NCBI RefSeq assembly: GCF_000519305.1
Contig: NZ_JAFG01000003.1
Coordinates: forward strand, 248,181-312,180
From: Mesorhizobium ciceri WSM4083
Lineage (GTDB): Bacteria; Pseudomonadota; Alphaproteobacteria; Rhizobiales; Rhizobiaceae
Length of the DNA stretch: 64,000 bases
Direction of reading: 5' to 3'
Each line of letters begins with the position of its first letter. The first letter of the stretch is position 1. The position numbers and the translations under genes were made by a program. The notes beneath the pieces are model-generated. The model was not told the origin of the DNA. It made no database searches and worked only from the letters and a program-made list of their open reading frames with translations. This document shows positions 46,500 through 54,851 of this stretch, one piece after another.

Positions 46500-46676
46500 G
46501 CCCCTCATCGCCCTGCCGGGCACTTCTCCCCGTATAGTGACGGGGAGAAGGACGATTTCGCGGAGGATTTCGCCAATCTCCGACGTTACCAAAAAGGGCG
46601 GCGAGGTTGCGTTCATCTCCCTTCTCCCCGTCACTATACGGGGAGAAGGTGCCGGCAGGCGGATGAGGGGCGGCGC
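46500..46676. repeat. Large inverted repeat between cupin and dihydropyrimidinase genes
   Basis: The left arm, about 46501-46550, and the right arm, about 46620-46670, are close reverse complements. Each arm ends in a CTTCTCCCC-GTATAGTGAC-GGGGAGAAG hairpin. With the intervening ~70 bases this fills most of the 328-base gap. It separates convergent genes and may act as a terminator in both directions. The family relation to the elements at 12655 and 16605 is visible in the C-rich and G-rich cores. Confidence 0.85.
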
Positions 46677-46774
46677 CGAGTTCGGCAATTATCGGCACTG
46701 CGACACATCCCCAAAGGCGGCGCCGTGTTTGTCGGCAATCATCCGTTTCTTGGAGTTCTTCGAGCCTCGCAAGC

Positions 46775-48226
46775 TCAAACCCCGGTCGCCGGGATGCCGG
46801 TGCGTTCCACCTTGCGCGGTGCGGAGATTTCCTTCCACGTCGACAGCGCCCGGTTGACCGCCGCATTCGGCTCGCGGCCGACGAATTCTCCATGCCCGGG
46901 CTCGGCCTTGATTTCGGCCTCCTGGATCGACAGTTCGCCGCGCGAGAACACGAACCGCGGCAGACCGGTCACCTCGAAGCCTTCGAAGACGTTGTAGTCG
47001 ATCACCGACTGCTGCTTCTTCGAGGTGATCTTCTTCTTCCGCTTCGGATCCCAGACGACGATGTCGGCGTCGGCGCCCTCTACGATGGCGCCCTTCTTCG
47101 GATACATGTTGAGGATCTTGGCGATGTTGGTCGAGGTCACCGCGACGAACTCGTTCATCGTCAGCCGGCCGGTGTTGACGCCGGTGGTCCACAGCACCGG
47201 CATGCGGTCTTCAAGCCCGCCGGTGCCGTTCGGGATCTTGGTGAAATCGCCGACGCCGTTGCGCTTCTGCTTGGTCGTGAAAGCGCAATGATCGGTCGCC
47301 ACCACCTGAAGCGAGCCCGCCTGCAGGCCGGCCCACAGCGAGTCCTGGTGCAGTTTGTTGCGGAAGGGCGGGCTCATCACGCGGCGCGCCGCATGATCCC
47401 AGTCCTTGTCGAAATACTCGCTCTCGTCCAGCGTCAGGTGCTGGATCAGCGGTTCGCCGAACACCCGCATGCCCTTCTGCCGCGCCCGGCGGATCGCCTC
47501 GTGGCTCTGCTCGCAGGAGACATGCACGACATAGAGCGGCACGCCCGCTATGTCGGCGATCATGATGGCGCGGTTGGTCGCCTCGCCTTCCACTTCGGGT
47601 GGCCGCGAATAGGCGTGGCCCTCGGGGCCGTTGTTGCCGGCAGCCAGCAGCTTCTGCGACAAGGCGGCAACGACATCGCCATTCTCGGCATGCACCAGCG
47701 GCAGCGCGCCGAGATCGGCGCAACGCTGGAACGACGCATACATCTCGTCGTCATCGACCATCAGCGCGCCCTTGTAGGCCATGAAATGCTTGAACGAGGT
47801 GATGCCCTTGTCGACGACAGTGGCCATCTCGTCGAACACCTGCTTGCCCCACCAGGTGATCGCCATGTGGAAGGAGTAGTCGCAGGACGCTTTCGAGGTC
47901 TTGTTGTCCCACATCTGCAAGGCTTCGAGCAGCGACTGCTGTGGCGCCGGCAGGCAGAAATCGACCACCATGGTGGTGCCGCCGGAGAGCGCGGCGCGGG
48001 TGCCGGATTCGAAATCATCGGCCGAATAGGTGCCCATGAACGGCATTTCGAGATGGGTGTGCGGGTCGATGCCGCCCGGCATGATGTAGCAGCCGGTGGC
48101 ATCGAACTCATGGTCGCCATGCAGGTCCGAACCGATGGCGACGATCTTGCCGTGCTGCATCAGCACATCGGCCTTCCACGTGCGGTCAGCGGTGACGATG
48201 GTGCCGTTCTTGATGACTTTGGTCAT
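46775..48226 (-). CDS. hydA: Dihydropyrimidinase (hydantoinase family)
   Basis: The 483-residue amidohydrolase has metal motif H-T-H-L-E (His56, His58), the carboxylated lysine Lys146 in S-F-K-H-F-M-A-Y-K, H-A-E-N-G-D, and D-H-C-A-F near the active site. It opens the ring of 5,6-dihydrouracil or dihydrothymine to N-carbamoyl-beta-amino acids, step two of the reductive pathway. It also hydrolyses hydantoins. It is the third gene of a minus-strand run that starts with hyuC, with an unknown small gene between them. Confidence 0.94.
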   Translation of the reverse strand: MTKVIKNGTIVTADRTWKADVLMQHGKIVAIGSDLHGDHEFDATGCYIMPGGIDPHTHLEMPFMGTYSADDFESGTRAALSGGTTMVVDFCLPAPQQSLLEALQMWDNKTSKASCDYSFHMAITWWGKQVFDEMATVVDKGITSFKHFMAYKGALMVDDDEMYASFQRCADLGALPLVHAENGDVVAALSQKLLAAGNNGPEGHAYSRPPEVEGEATNRAIMIADIAGVPLYVVHVSCEQSHEAIRRARQKGMRVFGEPLIQHLTLDESEYFDKDWDHAARRVMSPPFRNKLHQDSLWAGLQAGSLQVVATDHCAFTTKQKRNGVGDFTKIPNGTGGLEDRMPVLWTTGVNTGRLTMNEFVAVTSTNIAKILNMYPKKGAIVEGADADIVVWDPKRKKKITSKKQQSVIDYNVFEGFEVTGLPRFVFSRGELSIQEAEIKAEPGHGEFVGREPNAAVNRALSTWKEISAPRKVERTGIPATGV

Positions 48227-48284
48227 TTTCTTGTTCCCTTGTTCTAACCGGCGCGACTTCTTCTGATCGCTGCCGTATCAATCT

Positions 48285-48677
48285 TCACATCGCCAGATAA
48301 CAACCGACCGCATCACCTCGGACGCCAATCGACACACAGCTCTCTCCCGTTCGATAAACCAGAAGAAATTCTTGCTTCTGAGGTTCGTAGGCCAAAAGGT
48401 AACCGTCGCGATCGTCTGTCACCACTGTGCATCTCTCGACAACCGGTGTCTCGCTTTCCATATCCGCGAGGGTGTCGCGGCGATCAACGTCGATCCAGTA
48501 GGGCTTCACCAATGCTGCGCGGAATCGAGCAAGGTCAGCTATGACGACGTCTTCGGCTAACGGCACACCCACCAAATCAGTCCGATCCTTCATGAGCGCT
48601 GGATAGTCGTATTCGTCGATTTCTTTGCGAATGAATGCGACTAGAGCATCAAAATCCAGATCGTTTTTATCCTCCAT
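48285..48677 (-). CDS. Unknown acidic protein inserted between hyuC and hydA
   Basis: The 130-residue product begins M-E-D-K-N-D-L-D-F-D and ends G-V-R-G-D-A-V-G-C-Y-L. It is acidic, has no signal peptide or membrane helix, and ends with a beta-rich stretch (E-F-L-L-V-Y-R, V-S-I-G-V-R-G-D). It starts three bases after the hyuC stop, so it is cotranscribed, yet its base usage looks lower in GC than either neighbour. I do not recognise the family; a similar ending is seen in some short proteins of unknown or immunity-like role. Confidence 0.6.
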   Translation of the reverse strand: MEDKNDLDFDALVAFIRKEIDEYDYPALMKDRTDLVGVPLAEDVVIADLARFRAALVKPYWIDVDRRDTLADMESETPVVERCTVVTDDRDGYLLAYEPQKQEFLLVYRTGESCVSIGVRGDAVGCYLAM

Positions 48678-48680
48678 AAC

Positions 48681-49931
48681 TCACTCCACGATGACAGCCG
48701 TCTCCACCACCGCGTGGAACAAGACATCGGCACCCGCCGAAGCCCATTCCTTGGTGATCTCCTCGGCCTCGTTGTGGCTGAGGCCATCGACGCAGGGGCA
48801 CATCACCATGGCGGTGGGCGCGACGCGGTTGATCCAGCAGGCGTCGTGGCCGGCGCCGGAGACGATGTTGCGATGCGAATAGCCAAGACGTTCGGCGGCA
48901 TCACGGATCGCCTTGACGCAGCCGGCATCGAAGGTCACCGGATCGAAAGCGCCGACCTGTTCGATCTCGTAGCGGATGTCGAGTGCATCGCAGATCGTGT
49001 CGATGCCTTCGCGGATGCGGCCATCCATCGCGTCCAGCACTTCCTTTTCCGGCGAGCGGATGTCGACGGTGAAGACGGTGCGCCCGGCGATGATGTTGCG
49101 CGAATTGGGATAGACCTCCATGTGGCCGACCGCGCCGACGGCATCGGGCTGGTAGTCCATGGCGATCTCGTGCACCAGTTCGATCACCCGCGCCATGCCG
49201 AGCCCGGCATTGCGGCGCTTGGGCATCGGCGTCGAGCCGGTATGGGCTTCCTTGCCGGTCAGCGTCACCTGCAGCCATTTAAGGCCCTGGCCATGGGTGA
49301 CGACACCGATGTCGATATCTTCGTCCTCGAGGATCGGACCCTGTTCGATGTGCAGTTCGAAGAAGGCGTGGATCTTGCGATCGCCTACCTTCTCGCTGCC
49401 TTTCCAACCGATACGCTCGAGCTCCTCACCGAATTTCTTGCCCTGCTTGTCGACATGCCCGTACACATCGGCTTGGTCAAGCACGCCGGCAAACACGCCG
49501 GACGCCATCATCGCCGGCGCAAAGCGCGAGCCCTCCTCGTTCGTCCAGTTGGTGACGACGATCGGATGTTTGGTCTTGATGCCGAGATCATTGAGCGAGC
49601 GCACCACTTCAAGCCCGCCCAGCACGCCGAGCACGCCGTCATACTTGCCGCCGGTCGGCTGCGTATCGAGATGGCTGCCGACATAGACCGGCGGCAGGCT
49701 GGGGTCTGTGCCTTCGCGGCGGGCAAACATGGTGCCCATTTCATCGACGCCCATTTCGAGCCCGGCCGCATCGCACCAGCGCTTGAAAAGATGCCGCCCT
49801 TCGCCGTCCTCGTCGGTCACGGTCTGGCGATTGTTGCCGCCGGCGACGCCGGGGCCGATCTTCGCCATCTCCATGATGGAATCCCACAAACGGTCTGAAT
49901 TGATTCGCAGATTTTCGCCGGGTGCGGCCAT
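48681..49931 (-). CDS. hyuC: N-carbamoyl-amino acid hydrolase / beta-ureidopropionase (HyuC/AllC family)
   Basis: The 416-residue zinc peptidase-fold enzyme has G-S-H-L-D-T-Q-P (His and Asp metal ligands), N-E-E-G-S-R-F and H-I-E-Q-G-P, all hallmarks of the allantoate/carbamoyl-amino acid hydrolases. It cuts the carbamoyl group from N-carbamoyl-beta-alanine, releasing CO2, ammonia and beta-alanine, the third step of reductive pyrimidine degradation. Two palindromic operators lie just upstream, shared with a divergent TetR gene. Confidence 0.93.
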   Translation of the reverse strand: MAAPGENLRINSDRLWDSIMEMAKIGPGVAGGNNRQTVTDEDGEGRHLFKRWCDAAGLEMGVDEMGTMFARREGTDPSLPPVYVGSHLDTQPTGGKYDGVLGVLGGLEVVRSLNDLGIKTKHPIVVTNWTNEEGSRFAPAMMASGVFAGVLDQADVYGHVDKQGKKFGEELERIGWKGSEKVGDRKIHAFFELHIEQGPILEDEDIDIGVVTHGQGLKWLQVTLTGKEAHTGSTPMPKRRNAGLGMARVIELVHEIAMDYQPDAVGAVGHMEVYPNSRNIIAGRTVFTVDIRSPEKEVLDAMDGRIREGIDTICDALDIRYEIEQVGAFDPVTFDAGCVKAIRDAAERLGYSHRNIVSGAGHDACWINRVAPTAMVMCPCVDGLSHNEAEEITKEWASAGADVLFHAVVETAVIVE

Positions 49932-49984
49932 CTCGAGTTCCCATCTACACCAGGGGTCTTGTCGCCCCTTGAGTGATTTACAGC

Positions 49985-50000
49985 TTGACCGTATGGTCAG
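49985..50000. promoter_or_regulatory. RutR-type operator 1 upstream of hyuC and the TetR gene
   Basis: TTGACC-N4-GGTCAG; the core TGACC (49986-49990) and GGTCA (49995-49999) are perfectly symmetric. The E. coli RutR site is of the form TTGACCA-N2-TGGTCAA, so this matches at the key half-sites. Confidence 0.75.
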
Positions 50001-50017
50001 CTTTTAAACTACACAAC

Positions 50018-50033
50018 CTGACCAAGCGGTCAA
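50018..50033. promoter_or_regulatory. RutR-type operator 2
   Basis: The core TGACC (50019-50023) and GGTCA (50028-50032) with four bases between repeat the pattern of operator 1. The centres of the two sites are 33 bases apart, three helical turns, so two dimers could bind on the same face. Twenty bases remain to the TetR start codon. Confidence 0.75.
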
Positions 50034-50052
50034 CTAGAATCTTGGGGTAGAC

Positions 50053-50691
50053 ATGGCAGAACCCACCCGCCCCATGCGGCGACAGGAGATCCGACGAGAG
50101 AATGAAAAAACCATTCTCGTCGCTGCCGAGAAGGTGTTTGCGGAGGCGGGGTTCGGCGGCGCCACGATGCAGTTGATCGCGGATCTGGCGGGACTGCCAA
50201 AGGCAAATCTCCACTACTATTTCGCCACCAAGGAAGAGCTTTACCGGTCGGTCGTTCAAAACATCTTTGAAATCTGGCTACAGGCGGCCAATTGCTTCGA
50301 CGCGGCGCGCGGCCCCATAGACGGCATCAGTGCCTATATCGACGCCAAGATGGAAATATCACGCCGCCATCCTGACGGCTCGAAGGTCTGGGCCTCTGAA
50401 GTGATGCACGGGGCGCCGGTGCTTCAGGACTATATGGAATCGACGCTGCGCGAATGGACCGACGGCCGCGTCGAGATCATCAGGCGCTGGATCGAGGAAG
50501 CCAAGATGGATCCGGTGGATCCGCGCCATCTGCTCTATATGCTTTGGGCCACGACCCAGCACTACGCCGATTTCGGTCACCAGATCGAGACGCTCAATGG
50601 CGGCAAGCCGCTGTCCGACCGGCAATGGCGGGAAGCCAAGGAAAATATCAAGCGGGTGATCCTGACCGGGATCGGCGCGTTGCCCGCCTGA
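50053..50691 (+). CDS. TetR-family regulator, RutR-like (first of two)
   Basis: The 212-residue protein has a TetR helix-turn-helix (about 14-62, ending A-G-L-P-K-A-N-L-H-Y-Y-F) and a C-terminal domain containing W-A-T-T-Q-H-Y-A-D-F, also found in the second regulator at 52374 and in RutR. RutR binds uracil and represses pyrimidine catabolic genes. This gene is divergent from the hyuC operon and has two palindromes in its promoter region, so it probably represses both itself and that operon. Confidence 0.9.
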   Translation: MAEPTRPMRRQEIRRENEKTILVAAEKVFAEAGFGGATMQLIADLAGLPKANLHYYFATKEELYRSVVQNIFEIWLQAANCFDAARGPIDGISAYIDAKMEISRRHPDGSKVWASEVMHGAPVLQDYMESTLREWTDGRVEIIRRWIEEAKMDPVDPRHLLYMLWATTQHYADFGHQIETLNGGKPLSDRQWREAKENIKRVILTGIGALPA

Positions 50692-50803
50692 CTGTAACCG
50701 TTCGTTGCAGCAAAGATCAGGTCGGCGCGCTGCCGCACCGACCCCACCCGACCGCTTCGCGGCGACCCTCTCCTCCAGGGCGAGGGATATCCGTGTCAGT
50801 CCG

Positions 50804-52132
50804 TCAATCGATGGACCTCAGCACTTCGCGCACATGGTCGATCAATTCGTTGATCTGGCCCTTGGTGATGATCAGCGGCGGCGACAGCGCGATGATGTCG
50901 CCGGTGGTGCGGATCAGCGCGCCGCGCTCGAACGCCTTGACGAAGGCCGAGAAGGCCCGTTTGGTCGGCTGACCGGCGATCGGCGCCAGCTCGATCGCAC
51001 CGATCAGGCCGATGTTCCTGATATCGATGACGTTCGGCTCCCCCTTCAGCGAATGCAGCGCGTCTTCCCAGTACGGCGCCAGTTCCTCGCCACGGGTCAG
51101 CAGGCCCTCTTCCTTGTAGGTGTCGAGCGTGCCGAGTGCGGCCGCGCAGGCGATCGGGTTGCCCGAATAGGTGTAGCCGTGGAAGAACTCGATCATGTGC
51201 TCGGGGCCGGTCATGAAGGCGTCGTGGATCTCCTTCTTCACAAACACCGCGCCCATGGGGACGACGCCGTTGGAGACGCCCTTGGCGGTGGTCATGATGT
51301 CGGGCGTCACACCGAAATAATCGGCGGCGAAAGGCTTGCCGAGACGGCCGAAACCGGTGATGACCTCGTCGAAGATCAACAGGATGCCGTGCTTGGTGCA
51401 GATTTCACGCAGCTTCTCGAGATAGCCCTTCGGCGGCAGGATGACGCCGGTGGAGCCTGCGACCGGTTCGACGATGACGGCGGCGATGGTCGAAGCGTCA
51501 TGCAGGGCGACGATGCGCTCCAGTTCGTTGGCAAGTTCCGCGCCATACTCCGGGACGCCCTTGGTGAAGGCGTTCTTTTCCGGCAGATGCGTGTGCGGCA
51601 TATGGTCGACGCCGCCGAGCAGCGTGCCGAACATCTTGCGGTTGGTGACGATGCCGCCGACCGAGATGCCGCCGAAATTGACGCCGTGATAGCCGCGCTC
51701 GCGGCCGATCAGCCGGGTGCGCGAGCCCTCGCCCTTCACACGATGGTAGGCGATCGCCATCTTGAGCGCCGTCTCGACCGATTCCGAGCCGGAATTGGTG
51801 AAGAAGACATGGTCCATGCCCTTGGGCGCCAGGTCGACCAGGCGGTTGGCCAGTTCGAAGACGATCGGATGGCCCATCTGGAAGGCGGGCGCATAGTCGA
51901 GCTCGGCGGCCTGGTGCTGGATCGCCTCGGTGATCTTCGGCCGGCAGTGGCCGGCATTGACGCACCACAGGCCGGCGGTGCCGTCGAGAACCTTGCGGCC
52001 GTCGCTGGTCGTGTAATGCATGTCCTTGGCCGACACCATCATGCGCGGCGCCTGCTTGAACTGCCGGTTTGCCGTGAACGGCATCCAGAATGCGCTGAGA
52101 TCGTTCGGCGTGACTTTCAGCCGGTTGGACAT
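50804..52132 (-). CDS. Omega-amino acid:pyruvate aminotransferase (beta-alanine:pyruvate transaminase)
   Basis: The 442-residue class III aminotransferase has PLP Lys284 in T-T-A-K-G-V-S-N-G, Asp255 in F-D-E-V-I-T-G, and Arg408 in A-L-I-R-T-T, which fits the carboxylate-binding Arg of the beta-alanine:pyruvate group. Trp56 in G-L-W-C-V-N-A-G-H is also typical. It converts beta-alanine plus pyruvate to malonate semialdehyde and alanine, the last step here. A RutR-like palindrome lies about 80 bases upstream. Related enzymes are S-selective transaminases. Confidence 0.92.
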   Translation of the reverse strand: MSNRLKVTPNDLSAFWMPFTANRQFKQAPRMMVSAKDMHYTTSDGRKVLDGTAGLWCVNAGHCRPKITEAIQHQAAELDYAPAFQMGHPIVFELANRLVDLAPKGMDHVFFTNSGSESVETALKMAIAYHRVKGEGSRTRLIGRERGYHGVNFGGISVGGIVTNRKMFGTLLGGVDHMPHTHLPEKNAFTKGVPEYGAELANELERIVALHDASTIAAVIVEPVAGSTGVILPPKGYLEKLREICTKHGILLIFDEVITGFGRLGKPFAADYFGVTPDIMTTAKGVSNGVVPMGAVFVKKEIHDAFMTGPEHMIEFFHGYTYSGNPIACAAALGTLDTYKEEGLLTRGEELAPYWEDALHSLKGEPNVIDIRNIGLIGAIELAPIAGQPTKRAFSAFVKAFERGALIRTTGDIIALSPPLIITKGQINELIDHVREVLRSID

Positions 52133-52210
52133 GACCAGGACTTCCCCTTGTAAACTGTTTCGCTGCGCCCAACGCTTGGTCTTTGCCGCGTTTTCATGCT
52201 ACGCAAATTT

Positions 52211-52226
52211 TTGACCGATTGGACAA
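52211..52226 (-). promoter_or_regulatory. RutR-type operator upstream of the aminotransferase gene
   Basis: TTGACC (52211-52216), four bases, then GGACAA (52221-52226) form an imperfect palindrome (one mismatch from GGTCAA). It resembles the two sites at 49985 and 50018 and lies about 80 bases before the aminotransferase start codon. Confidence 0.6.
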
Positions 52227-52308
52227 ACGTTAGCACCGCCCTGTCGGCGGTCAAGGATTACTAGCGGAAATGCGGCACCTGAAGTGCGTTCCACAGGCTA
52301 GGGAAAAA

Positions 52309-52336
52309 CTGGTCCAGAGAATTGGTCCAGATGACC
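52309..52336. promoter_or_regulatory. TGGTCCAGA direct repeats upstream of the second TetR gene
   Basis: TGGTCCAGA is present at 52310-52318 and 52323-52331, followed by TGACC (52332-52336), giving three half-sites of the TGGTC/GACCA type. They lie 38 bases before the chosen start codon and could form the autoregulatory operator. Confidence 0.5.
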
Positions 52337-52373
52337 TTGAATCCCAGGTTTGGCAACACGAGGGCTTGCAACG

Positions 52374-53009
52374 GTGACCATCGGCACGGACGCCCCTCGC
52401 CGCACCCGCATCCAGCAGGAAAAGCGCGAACTCATCCTGGAGGCGGCGCTTGAGGTCTTCTCGACCAACGGCTTTCGCGGCTCGACCATCGACCAGATCG
52501 CCGAAGCCGCCGGCATGTCGAAGCCGAACCTGCTCTATTATTTCCGCCGCAAGGAGGACATCCACGAAACGCTGATGCAGCGCCTGCTCGACACCTGGCT
52601 GGCGCCGCTGCGCGAACTCGATGACATTGGCGATCCCCTCACCGAATTGCGCAGCTACATCAGGCGCAAGCTGGAGATGGCGCGCGATTTTCCGCGCGAG
52701 AGCCGGCTGTTCGCCAACGAGATCCTGCAAGGCGCGCCGCGCATTATGCCGCTGCTGGCCGGAGAGTTGAAGACGCTGGTCGACGAGAAGGCGACCGTCA
52801 TCAAGGGCTGGATGCGCGCCGGCAAGATCGCCAAGACCGATCCGTGGCACCTGATCTTCTCGATCTGGGCGACGACGCAGCATTATGCCGATTTCGACGT
52901 CCAGGTCCGCGCCGTGCTCGGACCGAACCGCGGCGGCGACGGCCGCTTCGAGGATGCGGCCCGCTTCCTGGAACAACTGTTTCTTGATGGGCTCAAGCCG
53001 AAGACCTGA
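52374..53009 (+). CDS. TetR-family regulator, RutR-like (second of two)
   Basis: The 211-residue protein, from a GTG start after GAGGG, has a TetR helix-turn-helix (about 18-66, with N-G-F-R-G-S-T-I-D-Q-I-A-E-A-A-G-M-S-K-P-N-L-L-Y-Y-F). Its ligand domain shares R-L-F-A-N-E-I-L-Q-G-A-P, D-E-K-A-T-V-I-K-G-W and W-A-T-T-Q-H-Y-A-D-F with RutR-type regulators. It is probably the closer RutR relative of the two in this locus. An alternative TTG start lies at 52350. It is divergent from the aminotransferase gene. Confidence 0.88.
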   Translation: MTIGTDAPRRTRIQQEKRELILEAALEVFSTNGFRGSTIDQIAEAAGMSKPNLLYYFRRKEDIHETLMQRLLDTWLAPLRELDDIGDPLTELRSYIRRKLEMARDFPRESRLFANEILQGAPRIMPLLAGELKTLVDEKATVIKGWMRAGKIAKTDPWHLIFSIWATTQHYADFDVQVRAVLGPNRGGDGRFEDAARFLEQLFLDGLKPKT

Positions 53010-53013
53010 CGCC

Positions 53014-53901
53014 TCAGGCTCTGCGCCGCTCGGCCGGCAAGGCGTCCAGCAATGCCTGCAGCTTGGCGATCGAATTCTGCTCGGCGAGCGGCGTGTAGAC
53101 GATCAGCTTCATGTCCGAGCCGTCGCCGATCGACAGGCTCATATGCTCGAAGGTCATGGCGCCCGCGCTCGGGTGCCGGACATGCTTCACCCCCGACAAT
53201 CGGTGCGCGACGTCGCGCTGCGGCCACCAGGCACGAAATTCGGGGCTCGAACGCGTCATCAACTCGATCAGCCGCTCGAAATCCGGATCGCCGACATAGC
53301 GGGCGCTCGCCGCCCGAAACGAGGCCAGCACGGTGCGCGCCAGTTGCTCCCAGTCGACCAGCAGGCGCCGGTGGTGCGGGCTCGTGAACACCATGTGGAC
53401 GATGTTGCGGGCATCCCCTTCCAGCAGGCCATAGTCGCCGAACACCGCCACCGCCGCCGGGTTCCAGGCCAGCACGTCCCAGCGCCGCCCGACCACATAG
53501 GCCGGCTGCAGCACCAGGCTCTGCAGCATGTGCAGCAAGGGGCCATCGACCTTTTCCGGCGCCACGGCACGGCGCTCAGGCTGCTGGCGGTTAGCGAGGA
53601 TGAACAGATGCTGTTTTTCGGCCGCGTCGAGGCGCAGTGCTTCGGCAAGTGCCGTCAGCACCTCGACCGAGGGCCTGACCTCCCGCCCCTGCTCCAGCCA
53701 TGTGTACCAGGTCGTGCCGACACCGGCGATCATCGCCACCTCCTCGCGCCGCAAGCCGGGCGTACGCCGCCTGAGACCAGCGGCGATGCCGGTGGCCGAG
53801 GGCGTCAGCCTTTCGCGGCGCGAGCGCAGGAAGGCGCCGAGTTCGCGCCGGCGGCTGTCTTCAGCCGAATGTGTGGGGGCCGCGTGGGGTTGGGACTCCA
53901 T
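53014..53901 (-). CDS. Helix-turn-helix regulator, XRE type with MmyB-like ligand domain
   Basis: The 295-residue protein has an XRE-type HTH (about 18-92, with R-R-E-E-V-A-M-I-A-G-V-G-T-T-W-Y-T-W-L-E-Q-G-R) and a C-terminal MmyB-like domain (about 105-270) with W-D-V-L-A-W-N and R-W-D. Such regulators often control a neighbouring dehydrogenase in response to lipid-like ligands. It is divergent from the frameshifted SDR gene, so control of the SDR pair is likely. Confidence 0.88.
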   Translation of the reverse strand: MESQPHAAPTHSAEDSRRRELGAFLRSRRERLTPSATGIAAGLRRRTPGLRREEVAMIAGVGTTWYTWLEQGREVRPSVEVLTALAEALRLDAAEKQHLFILANRQQPERRAVAPEKVDGPLLHMLQSLVLQPAYVVGRRWDVLAWNPAAVAVFGDYGLLEGDARNIVHMVFTSPHHRRLLVDWEQLARTVLASFRAASARYVGDPDFERLIELMTRSSPEFRAWWPQRDVAHRLSGVKHVRHPSAGAMTFEHMSLSIGDGSDMKLIVYTPLAEQNSIAKLQALLDALPAERRRA

Positions 53902-54004
53902 GCACGTATTATAGCAGTATTGATACCAGGATAAAGTTTGAACTGTTTGGCCCGCGCCAACTGCCCCATCTTCCGTTCAGAGCAACAGAACGGAGGCTCT
54001 GAAC

Positions 54005-54851
54005 ATGGAACTCAAAGACAAGACAATCCTCATCACCGGCTCGACCGATAGAGTCGGCCGCGTCGTCGCGCAACGGCTCGGCGCCGCGGGCGCCCGTGTG
54101 CTGGTGCATGGCCGCGATGCAACGCGCGGCAAGGCTGTTGTCACCGAGATCGAAGCCGCCGGCGGCAAGGCGGAGCTTCTGGTCGCCGACCTCTCTTCGC
54201 TGGCCGAAGTGCGCCGCCTAGCCGAGGCGGTGCGCGCCAGGACGGACCGGCTCGACATCCTCATCAACAATGCCGGCATCGGCACGGCAGGCCAGGGCGC
54301 CAAAAGGCAGGTCAGCGCCGACGGCTATGAGCTGCGCTTCGCCGTCAATTATCTCGCCGGTTTCCTGCTCACCAGCGAGCTTTTGCCATTGCTGAAGGCG
54401 AGCATGCCGGCCCGCATCGTCAATGTCGCCTCTGCGGGGCAGCAGGCGATCGATTTCAGCGATGTCATGCTGACCCGCTCCTATGACGGCGTGCGTGCCT
54501 ATTGCCAGAGCAAGCTGGCGCAAATCCTGTTCACCGTCGATTTGGCCGAGCAGTTGAAAGGCACCGGCGTCACCGTCAACGCGCTGCCACCCGGCGAGCT
54601 ACATGAACACCACCATGGTCCGGCAGGCAGGCGTAACGCCGTGGAGCTCGGTCGAGACCGGCGCCGACGCTATCCTCAACCTCGCCACTTCGACCGCGCT
54701 CGACGGAAAAGGCGGCCTCTATTTCGATGGCCTGCAGGAATCCCGTGCCGACGCTCAGGCCTATGACGCCAAGGCAAGGCAACAGCTGCGAGCCTTGAGC
54801 CTTGATCTCATCGGTACGGCCTCACCCACATCGAAGGAAGACCATTCATGA
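54005..54851 (+). pseudogene. Short-chain dehydrogenase with a one-base insertion
   Basis: The first 190 or so codons encode a classical SDR with T-G-S-T-D-R-V-G (11-18), N-N-A-G near 88-91 and Y-C-Q-S-K. At 54583-54590 an extra C in C-T-G-C-C-A-C shifts the frame. Removing one base restores V-N-A-L-H-P-A-S-Y-M-N-T-T-M, the standard SDR end, which then runs on in frame to the stop at 54851 and overlaps the next gene by ATGA. As written, the open frame instead continues out of frame to 54766. Genuine mutation or a sequencing error would both fit. Confidence 0.8.
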
